The translations under genes and the position numbers were made by a program. From assembly GCA_029168955.1 (NCBI GenBank), contig JAPDOI010000040.1:2592501-2656500 (forward strand): a stretch of 64,000 nt of DNA, read 5' to 3'. This document shows positions 57,901 through 64,000 of the stretch, piece by piece; position 1 is the first letter of the stretch; every line of letters begins with the position of its first letter. Source of the stretch: Aplectana chamaeleonis (lineage: Eukaryota; Nematoda; Chromadorea; Rhabditida; Cosmocercidae). A model generated the notes under the pieces. It was not told the origin of the DNA, did not search any database, and was given only the letters and a program-made list of their open reading frames with translations.

Positions 57901-60584
57901 CTGTGCAAAGCACGGCATTTCGGAAAAACTGCGCACTCTTATATCGGGCGTGGCCGCATCTCTGGTGGGCCGCTAACCCCTCAGCTGCTTCGCGCCACCC
58001 GGGATAGGGACCCTACATACAGTGGGATTTGCCCCGTTTTCCCAGCAATTCTAACTGAATAGGTCCCGAGTGGAATTGAAGTTGCGAAAAGCCAAACAGC
58101 TCCTCCCTAGGTGTGTAGACAGCCTCTATCCCCACACCACCCGCATTACGAATTCCGTCGATCGCCTGCCGTGGGTCTCTCACTAAGAACTTCGGCACGC
58201 GCTGCGCCCCGCGTAATCCTGCATAGAGCGCTACACGAATAGCAATTTCGGGTGACCTGTAGCCAAAATGGTTCCCTCGCCGACGGTGGGGAATACATGA
58301 CCATTTTTCCCTGTACGACTGGGGACAGCCCACAACCACAGCGACTTCCCGTAGTTTATACAGTTGGCTCGGATCGCACTGATACTTGGGGCTCCTTACT
58401 GCGCGTTGGTGCGACATTCGAGTTTGCGCCAACGCACAATAAGAATAGCAAAGCATCAGTGCTATCCGTGCCGACTGTACCCGTCGGCAACGTCCTGAGA
58501 TTGCCATTATATCACCACTGTTATAATTGCCAGTTGATCATCCTCTGACCCTGACTTGCATCTCGTAGTCTTTCCCGCAAGCCCAAGTCAGAACATTCTT
58601 TCAAAGTGATTTTGAGGAATGATCTTTCAATGGCTAACGTTCTGAGGCAAACTGGGCGTCGACAACAGGTTGAGAAGTTGTCATCTCATAAACCGCTCCC
58701 TGTTGACGAGTCAAATCGCGCGTATTGTCAGCCTGATACCTGCCCGATGCCCAGCGACGTCAGCCTGTTGTCGGGCTGTTGACAACTCGATGGGTCGCGT
58801 TTAGCGGCCTATTTAGCAGCGGTTCACATTCTGCAGGACTGTTTCGTCTAGCTTAAAAACTAATTTACATCAACACGCGACGCGGTTGGCACACCGACAC
58901 GCGTCGCGGCTGGTCGCCCAGCCTCCACTGGGGTCACTACCGGACTGGCAGGACCTCCAGATGCTGGGCGGGACCAACGTACCACAAAGTTGGGTCATTG
59001 AACCGGCTGCGCTTTCATCATTCGCAGCATGCCTGAAAATTGCATCGTATATTTCACTTGTATCTAGAGCGCTAGCTGTGCAACAGCTCGACATAGACGA
59101 GATCATAACTCGCGGCCACGGCCCCGCCGAATTTCGGCGCGTTGGCCAGAGGTGACTCATGGTGGGCGGATCAACCTGTTGTCGAAGCCCCGGTTCGCCA
59201 GTTGTTTTCAATGTTTAGTATCGACCACACCACCAGCATGACGGTTGAAGCACTCAATTGCGACCCCGTCATAGTCGGCCGAACTGAGCCGTCCTCTCCA
59301 GTCCCTAGTAATCCAAAGTTGTCCCCTCTCGTCCCTAGTGATCCTGAGCCAACCACTCCCGTCCCTAATGGTCGGCTGTGTGCCAATCGATTAGGCGGGC
59401 GCACTCGGATGCAGTGCGAACAGTGTAGTCCGGACCAGGCGGGCCCCGTCCGGACGCATCGGGGGTTTGTTTTCAACTTGTGAAAGCGATGTATTGTATG
59501 CGTATCGACCGGGCTGGTTACAGCCGAACGGTCAACCATGACGGGGCCTGAGCAATACGTTTGAACGGATACAACACATCGGAAACTTAACGCCTACTTT
59601 CTGTAACACCACCATTTATTCAGGACCGCAAGATGCCTCAAAAGGCTCACCGTCATATTTTTGGAAGCCTGCCCGTTCGTTTGCAGTTCGCACTGCACAG
59701 AAATACTGCCAGTGGTGGACGAATTGTCATGGCTATCTAATCATCCTTTACTGTGAAATAAGACCGACAATCGGTCACCGTTCACAACTTATAGCCTCTG
59801 CAATCGGCCAAGATTTGGACCTTGAAGTCCGTGGTCTATTTTGATCAGTACATGAGGTGCCTCAAGCAATGAATGCTCATTCAGCATTATGAAACCGACC
59901 GCTGAAGGTGGTCTGGACTCATTTCAGAGGATCCGATTGATGTTTGGGTATAATTCTGACCTCCGATAGGATCTTTGATGTAGCTATCAGTTACGGTGCC
60001 TTTTCAATCTTGAACCGTGCCAAGTACAATTTCCTCTGTTGCTGCGCATCGCAGATGGATTTTTTTTGTCCTACTACTGATGATCAAGATTCGTCCTGTA
60101 ATCGTTCAACTGTGGATCATCAGAATAACCGAATGCGGCTTGACGGCACACTAAGATAAGGCAAGTCGCTCCTGTAGCCTTTGAAGATCATTCCAATAAA
60201 TTATGGAGCAATAACCGGCCATGCTTGACCCTTTACGGTAAAAACGGGAAATGACTGAGGCGGAGTGTCCCTCCAATCCAAGAAATGCCTTCATGTATCT
60301 GTTTGGAGATTGAGCAATAAGAAAGCCGATGCACGAAGACACCGGCATAAAGACTACACGTTACCTGACGCCACTCATATCTGAAAAGGTGGGTCAGGTG
60401 GCCAGAGAAAGCCACTTAACAAGTCAATTAAGACCCCTATCAACTAGTGACTACGATAAAAGGTCTTTGTGTGATCAACAACAAGAGATGGCGATTGTAT
60501 GGAGCGAGACCTGGTTCTCGTCCATCCACTTGGTGGCCGTCTTCACATCGGCAAAGTCGATAAAACCAAACGAGCGCGAGCCAC
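42797..60584 (-). CDS. rbm-5: RBM5/RBM10-family RNA-binding splicing factor, 5' exons outside window
   Basis: Fifteen minus-strand exons (listed separately) join in phase with GT/AG borders and give 722 codons plus stop. Domain order: second half of RRM1, RanBP2 zinc finger, RRM2, Pro/Gln/Met-rich spacer, OCRE domain, Lys/Glu-rich region, acidic patch, C2H2 finger, G-patch and the family's C-terminal tail. This exact order defines RBM5/RBM10, nuclear proteins that act in early spliceosomes and regulate alternative splicing. RRM1 and RRM2 bind RNA, OCRE binds snRNP tails, and the G-patch is expected to engage a DEAH helicase (family knowledge). Introns carry MITEs, an RTE-like LINE and a 1.5-kb transposon, yet no exon is broken. 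The symbol follows the family; orthology to one vertebrate paralogue cannot be decided here. Start codon and first half of RRM1 lie right of the window. Confidence 0.93.
43030..44576. mobile_element. 1.55-kb inverted-repeat DNA element in the G-patch intron
   Basis: Its TIRs of about 45 bp (acaagggaagtatacaaagc... and its inverse) share cggatctgccaaaacgact. The interior has diverged copies of cgacaaacgga.atcagattcgt in both orientations and no transposase. A stretch at 43480-43860 with ccatataagg could be a solo LTR. Confidence 0.88.
44749..45153. mobile_element. MITE family E, copy 2
   Basis: Left aaaggcagggtccgggcagaa, right tttgaccggaccttgccttt. Best preserved of three copies. Confidence 0.88.
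46245..46345. repeat. diverged fragment of the 315-bp satellite
   Basis: cgcactgcaccaccggagccccagcg matches the reverse complement of the 1-1003 unit, followed by a looser match. Lies in the last RBM5-like intron. Confidence 0.75.
46673..46837 (-). CDS. rbm-5: RBM5-like exon: first half of G-patch
   Basis: Acceptor attccag, donor gtttgt, phase 1 to 1. LGEDNIGNRLLKGMGWREGQ followed by GVGRSGQ is the G-patch core. Confidence 0.96.
46898..47078 (-). CDS. rbm-5: RBM5-like exon: YRDRA segment
   Basis: Acceptor tttttag, donor gtgagg, phase 0 to 1. KNLEEKRIEWGRQYVASM, then VYRDRAKERRQQFGLDPG, matching YRDRAAERREKYGIPEP. Confidence 0.96.
47139..47305 (-). CDS. rbm-5: RBM5-like exon: C2H2 finger
   Basis: Acceptor ttgcag, donor gtgggt, phase 1 to 0. 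MCLLCKRAFPSVDVLRKHVE then KSELHR: C-x2-C-x12-H-x6-H, as in the family. Confidence 0.96.
47384..47468 (-). CDS. rbm-5: RBM5-like exon: acidic patch
   Basis: Acceptor cattcag, donor gtgagt, phase 0 to 1. QKLTDVSSDSDEEEEGSGDE then KDKNGTGD, comparable to the acidic SGDSDNEEE of RBM5. Confidence 0.9.
47534..49020. mobile_element. three MITEs of family F back to back
   Basis: Copies at about 47534-48034, 48035-48518 (inverted) and 48518-49020. TIRs aaaggcagcagacacgctcgaaaa and ttttgagcgtgtctgcagccttt. Shared interior cgtt.ttggggtcgt.tgg. Together they fill nearly the whole 1604-bp intron. Confidence 0.9.
49073..49261 (-). CDS. rbm-5: RBM5-like exon: helical segment after OCRE
   Basis: Acceptor ctttag, donor gtatgg, 63 codons in phase 0. 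KSANDIAKEMLKWAMKQEK matches the family's TAQQIAKDMERWAKSLNKQK. Confidence 0.94.
49349..49441 (-). CDS. rbm-5: RBM5-like exon: Lys/Glu-rich segment
   Basis: Acceptor attacag, donor gttgaa, 31 codons in phase 0. SEKKSDATKAKTAEAP followed by EEKKPEEEKKDDSK; charged linker also seen after OCRE in relatives. Confidence 0.9.
49497..49669 (-). CDS. rbm-5: RBM5-like exon: OCRE domain
   Basis: Acceptor gtttcag, donor gtagag, phase 1 to 0. Aromatic octamers AGYYLDPETKFYYDQKTGYY then FNNDTRKWCTWD and STYFP are the OCRE signature. Confidence 0.96.
50019..50433. mobile_element. MITE family G, copy 1
   Basis: Left caggctcaagcgggcgttg, right gacccggcttaaccctg. Shares tatcggagcgaccc and a late block with 63497-63817. 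Confidence 0.78.
50964..51369. mobile_element. decayed AAGGCAG-type MITE
   Basis: Left aagggaagtgtctccgatgaaaactatcttcg, right atcgtgaacatcgcattta; a worn version of the family A/B ends. Confidence 0.55.
52150..52438 (-). CDS. rbm-5: RBM5-like exon: Pro/Gln/Met-rich spacer before OCRE
   Basis: Acceptor ttttcag, donor gtatgtgg, phase 0 to 1. Contains ILQQQQQGVLGPPPGYHPMP, HQMPQMAQQVPMMP and ends TPTPRGVFSKY, which leads into OCRE as KYAVPD does in relatives. Confidence 0.92.
52495..52559 (-). CDS. rbm-5: RBM5-like exon: Ala/Gln-rich spacer
   Basis: Acceptor ctgtttag, donor gtgagc, phase 1 to 0. HGAEVAQAAMVALRQSQG then HMM. Separated by a 56-bp intron from the next exon. Confidence 0.85.
52812..52955. 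repeat. short foldback
   Basis: tagcgcggcgctac.caaccttatgat pairs with atcataaggtcccgtagcgccgcg; a related sequence is at 40028-40137. Confidence 0.8.
53010..54640 (-). mobile_element. RTE-like LINE, 5' truncated, in an RBM5-like intron
   Basis: Minus-strand remains of a reverse transcriptase with tail attttct-type ending (aaaagaaaagaaaag as read on its own strand). The endonuclease is missing. Lies in the intron between 56582 and 52559 in the same orientation as the gene. Confidence 0.9.
53053..54630 (-). pseudogene. RTE-like reverse transcriptase, two frameshifts
   Basis: RT blocks: WRHAIIVPLHKK, NYRGISLLRVMYKVLERTIL, RDEQAGFRPGRSTIDQVFVV, LAFLDFEAAFDS, VRQGAVAGPFLFNFAVDDIM and LEYADDIVLFAEN (catalytic YADD intact). 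After a frameshift near 53,800: ELVDDFCYLGCLLKNDGSY, CAKATSAFNSLTKCLWS. After a second near 53,500: RRLLGYFWPRICHNEDLY and the C-terminal FWTDVVKEDLKSLGIERQ. This long C-terminal region is typical of nematode RTE-type elements. Confidence 0.9.
54702..54822. mobile_element. MITE family I, copy 2
   Basis: Left atttagtagagtgaat, right attcactagac; core gcatcaccggc as in 41961-42088. Sits just upstream of the LINE. Confidence 0.8.
54823..56581. other. RBM5-like intron, no further gene seen
   Basis: Holds GC-rich cgatgtg/cgcgcg hairpins at 55385-55630 and 56290-56400, otherwise AT-rich sequence without recognisable coding. Confidence 0.5.
56582..56695 (-). CDS. rbm-5: RBM5-like exon: after RRM2
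   Basis: Acceptor tttccag, donor gtttgt, phase 1 to 1. Encodes VMLTFCRHSMSHLIRQQ, then an Asn/Pro/Gln-rich stretch. It fixes the frame over a longer but wrong ORF (56236-56709) on the same strand. Confidence 0.82.
56759..56965 (-). CDS. rbm-5: RBM5-like exon: RRM2
   Basis: Acceptor attccag, donor gttggg, phase 1 to 1. RNP2 is LLLRGLP, RNP1 is KEYAYIQM; ends APIKIAGKD, like the family's PLKIDGK. Confidence 0.95.
57058..57175 (-). CDS. rbm-5: RBM5-like exon: rest of RanBP2 finger
   Basis: Acceptor tttttag, donor gtacgt, phase 0 to 1. CSVQNFFKRDSCFKCDTEK completes W-x-C-x2-C-x3-N-x6-C-x2-C perfectly across the intron. Confidence 0.94.
57319..57423 (-). CDS. rbm-5: RBM5-like exon: end of RRM1 and start of RanBP2 finger
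   Basis: Acceptor atcttag, donor gtaatt, 35 codons in phase 0. GWLTLPDGTRVQVEFAKSD closes RRM1; DWTCAN begins the RanBP2 finger. Confidence 0.93.
57424..60510. other. RBM5-like intron between RRM1 exons, repeats only
   Basis: Contains a hairpin at 58362-58490, a GC-rich part around 58650-59200 and three cgtccctag.g units near 59305-59365. The 164-codon minus ORF at 58013-58507 has no recognisable domain. Confidence 0.5.
60511..60584 (-). CDS. rbm-5: RBM5-like exon: second half of RRM1
   Basis: Acceptor ctgcag, donor gtctcg, phase 1 to 0. GGSRSFGFIDFADV holds the RNP1 octamer, then TATKWMDENQ, which continues as GWLTLPDG in the next exon, as in the family. Confidence 0.9.
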
Positions 60585-60982
60585 CTGCAGCGATTCAACC
60601 ATTCGCGCAGGATATATTCACAAGTAATCAAGACAATCAATAAACGAGTTGGATACACGTACAGCAATATACACGAAATACAGACCTACACATCAACAAC
60701 CACATTTCTACAGAGTCAGAACGATAGCGAATGTATTTTCTGAGTCAATAACACTTCAAACTCGTCTTTGAAACGCGACTACGCCTGTGTTTCTATGGCT
60801 GCCTAGTGATACTTTGAAAGTTACAGAATGAGCTCAGGAAAACTGAAATCAGCGCCAGGGTCACGTCGCCAAAAAACGAAAACGTCATCAGAACTACGAG
60901 GACAGTGCGCGGGTGAACTTCTGAGATGTTTAGTAGGACGCTTATCTAATTACTTTCCTTTACAGCATGTCACTCGGAAATT

Positions 60983-62163
60983 CAAGGCAATGTTCACGAT
61001 AAATCTCCTTTTCAATTGTTTAGTGGAGAACACTATGCTGGCAGATGCTAGAGGGGATAGGGTCGAAGAAAGCAGTGCGAAAACAGCCCAGAAATCGATA
61101 AAAACGTCCGCGATGGAAGGACTTCGTTAACCCAGTAGGCCTACTTAGCAAGGTTGAGCAGGCCGTTGCGCCAATTTTCGGCGGAGCTACGAACCCTCCC
61201 CCCGTTCAACAAAATTCTGGGAAAAAATTTAAACAATTCTACAACCCTCTCGACAAATAGGCATAAAATTTGTTGTTCAGCACACCGAATGACCCCTGAA
61301 AATTTTGCCTATATCTTGTGCATTGCCCAAACTACCGTATACCCACCGTAACGTAGAATTTCATGACGGCCTTTGCAGACACAGCTGTTCTCGCGCTGGA
61401 GTCATACTATCAGAGGGCAACTATCACTATCTCATTATAGCTTAGCAAGTGGTTAAGAGAAAATTCCTCTTTCTTGGAATTTTCTACGAGTCCCCCCCCA
61501 TTTCCCTTTTCTTCAAAAAACTTGCACAATTTTGACGACCCCCGTCGCGCCAAGTCACAACCCTGCTACTTAGCCCCCCCCACGTTTTGACGAGCTTGTG
61601 GCGTATTCGATAGCGAATTGCCAACCAACTCCACCACGTCCAGCCAGATCGATTCGCGCACATTTCGCCATTACCGCGCACTTGCGGAAACGAGCAGGGT
61701 GCGTAAAGCCCCGTTTTGACTGCACCTGGCCGCTACTGCCATGCGAGGAACAACTCCTTTTCTATAGCGCGTGACTAAAAAGCGCTCCAATTGTGATCGA
61801 GTCGTGCCAAACGTCCTTCATTGCTGGGTCGCAACGGTCAAATCCTCTGTTTTACTGCATAGCTGCTTGAGGAGCGATTATAAACGGTCGCTGATCATCG
61901 CTCCGCAGCGGCCAAAATCGCTGCCACAGAAAGATCGCTGCAGCAGCGGGTGCAAAATCGCTGCGATGGAAAACAGCAGCGATGCAGTAACAACGGGGCT
62001 TAAGCTCGCCCGCGCCCACAACCTGTACGCACGTTAGAAACCGCAACTTTAGCTTATTCTGAGTACCTTTTTTCGCTGTTTCTTCACTATACGTTAACTC
62101 ACGACCAAACAACCACCTTTTTGAGTCGAACTCGAACATGATATTTATCGTGAACACAGCCTC
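60983..62163. mobile_element. AAGGCAATG-type element containing nested insertions
   Basis: Left aaggcaatgttcacgataaat and right atttatcgtgaacacagcct are inverted. Inside are a foldback H copy (61708-62004) and a G-like stretch. Confidence 0.65.
61708..62004. mobile_element. foldback element H, copy 2
   Basis: aaagccccgttttgactgca on the left, gcagtaacaacggggctt on the right; interior tcgctgc..tg..aaaatcgctgc as in 26128-26604. Confidence 0.75.
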
Positions 62164-62256
62164 CAATGTTTTAGAGCATGAGCTTTTAGACAATGTTATG
62201 CCTGCTAGTGTATAGAGAACGGTGCATGAAAGTCACGAAGTAGAGAGGGGCGGTGT

Positions 62257-62659
62257 TAAAGCAAGGTCCGGTCAAATTTTGACACCACCAAAATTCGGGT
62301 TAGATAGATTGGGCTGGTCTAGCTGGACACCGTCCAAAATTTTCACAAACTTTAAGCCCGTGTTTCTGGAGAAAACAGCCTGAAAGTCAGGGATTACGGT
62401 ATTCACGGCATGATAATCATGGCTGGAATGACCGATAATTACACAGCACTTTCGAAGAATGCGTGGACAACCGCTAAAATATGAAAGATGGCCACACTTT
62501 CTGACTTTTCTCGATCATCGGCTGACGGAAGCGGCTGGAGTAACTTGAAGAAGACCGGTTTTCACGCAGTTTTCGCGTGTTCCTTCGGAACTGTCTGTAC
62601 CATGAGCACATATTCAGCGAAAAATCTCAGAATCGAAATTCTCCCGGACCCTGCCTTTA
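62257..62659. mobile_element. MITE family E, copy 3 (inverted)
   Basis: aaagcaaggtccggtcaaatttt on the left and cggaccctgccttt on the right: reverse orientation of 44749-45153. Confidence 0.85.
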
Positions 62660-63399
62660 GGAGATAACCCCAAATGCCGAGTTAGGTAAGGATCCATAAA
62701 AGCGTCAGAAAATGATCCAGATGATCATCGGCGTTCGCACTTGTAAAAGGCAGTACTCCCATTCCCCATCACCCCGGCACTTCGTGGCTTTCACGCACCA
62801 ATATCACTGGTTTAGGGCAGATGAAGGAAGCTAAAAGAAGCTAAATCCCATCTAATATAAATCACTTATGATACGTCTCCGCCAACTGCTTTGGAAAATT
62901 TAAGGCATCACACGCACTCGTAAACATTTGCATATTTATGCTGTGTAGAGTGTCAAGCAGACCGTACGCCCAGACCTCGAAGGAGCTACGCCCCAACCCA
63001 TTAGTGACCAAATAGATTGAGAAATGTAGGAATCTTTACACGTCCTACAACTGATGAGCATTTTTTTGGGAATTTGCGGTAATGACTTCAATATTAGACC
63101 TACGGAATGAGAGGCTATAGACAGAGGATTGGAAATTCTTTTGAATTCTGCCCGATTTTTCGTATCCTTCTATAATTAAAACTACACACCATACCATATG
63201 ACGAGCCCCGAAAAGCGTTCTTCATTTTCGGCCTGCATTTTTCACCCCCCCCCCCAACCTCACAACGCTTCGTACCAACCATAGGCTTGAACGAAAATAA
63301 GTTTAGTAGAGTGTTAATAAAGCCGTGTCCAAGATGTTAACGATTCATCAGGCTATCAGGTTTATCAGGCGAAAATAAGTTTGCTGTGAAGCTGTACTT
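62660..63399. other. no gene recognised
   Basis: No exon fitting the missing half of RRM1 was found here on the minus strand; no repeat edge was seen apart from a C run near 63247. Confidence 0.45.
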
Positions 63400-64000
63400 A
63401 AAGCCAGTGTTCACGATAATCTTCAATTTTTAGATTATTCGCTATATTGATTAAATGGCCCCCGGGTAGAACTAAAATGGCGTAGAAATTGAGAACAGGG
63501 CCGAGTGGGACGTTGCACAACTTTTCGAAATCGGAGCGACCCGCGACCCCCCCCCTTTCAAAATTTTTTTCCAGAATCCCCCTCGAGGCGCGATTTCTAG
63601 GCAGTTTATATTTCAATACTAGAACTGTCAGATCCCGAAAACCAATGCAGTAGCCGGGCTCAAGCGTCTAAACCCGAGCAATTCTACGATCTTTCTTTTT
63701 GGTGCCCGAAAACATCGAAAATTTTCGGGATATATTCACCGATTTTCATTTTTGGTCCAAAAGTTTTGCGACCCCCTTCCCCACCGTTGCGAAATTCAGC
63801 AACCCCGCTTGACCCTGATTGAGAAAAACGAACCAGAAGTACACGAAATCCTCAATTATCACCCCGTCCTTTAAGTATCACAAGAAGTGTTTGTAGTGAA
63901 TGCGTTACCCGCCGTTTCTTCATAATTTTGGTATCACTTGGAGGCCAACGCAATGCTTATGTGAAAAACCCGAGAACGAAAATCATCGTGAATACTGCCT
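63400..64000. mobile_element. MITE family B, copy 3, with a nested G element
   Basis: Left aagccagtgttcacgataatcttc; the window ends in its right TIR (atcatcgtgaatactgcct). A G copy at 63497-63817 (cagggccgag.ggg / ccccgcttgaccctg) interrupts attgagaa. Confidence 0.85.

Noticed and set aside
58013..58507. 164-codon minus ORF
   Set aside because: No domain recognised; it lies in an RBM5-like intron with foldback sequence at 58362-58490.

Overview
The window looks like nuclear DNA of a parasitic clade V (strongylid, hookworm-like) nematode. It holds two intron-rich host genes whose exons are scattered among transposon-filled introns, about 20 kb of gene-free repeat-rich DNA between them, two decayed LINEs, two mariner copies and many non-autonomous DNA elements. 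The organism call rests on a two-domain secreted CAP/ASP (activation-associated secreted protein) gene with a Thr-rich linker, a family typical of strongylids, and on an RTE-like LINE of the type common in hookworm genomes. That is inference from family knowledge; no search was run.

Left part (1-22.4 kb, + strand): the 3' part of a double-CAP gene. Nine exons were assembled by hand. All have GT/AG borders and compatible phases, and together they give 351 codons plus a stop. They cover the end of CAP domain 1, the Thr-rich linker and the whole of CAP domain 2; the 5' exons lie left of the window. Its introns hold a 315-bp satellite, a nested 1.4-kb palindrome, a decayed LINE with a 2A-like peptide, PHD-like finger, endonuclease and reverse transcriptase, and a 3.96-kb hAT-like element with an exact 8-bp target duplication that has itself been invaded by a mariner and several foldbacks.

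Middle (22.4-42.8 kb): I recognise no host gene. The DNA is MITEs and foldback elements (several families ending in AAAGGCAG), a long (GT)n microsatellite interrupted by a palindromic element, a 42-bp minisatellite, a 1.6-kb CpG-rich stretch of alternating purine and pyrimidine, and a second, more decayed mariner.

Right part (42.8-60.6 kb and beyond, - strand): an RBM5/RBM10-family splicing factor. Fifteen exons were reconstructed in phase: second half of RRM1, RanBP2 zinc finger, RRM2, OCRE domain, C2H2 finger and G-patch, ending at a stop at 42,797. The first exons lie right of the window. A 3.7-kb intron splits the G-patch and holds a 1.5-kb inverted-repeat transposon; another intron is almost wholly three MITEs; a third holds an RTE-like LINE. 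From 60.6 kb to the end only nested MITEs are seen. The two host genes point tail to tail. No promoter, trans-splice site or RNA gene could be supported.
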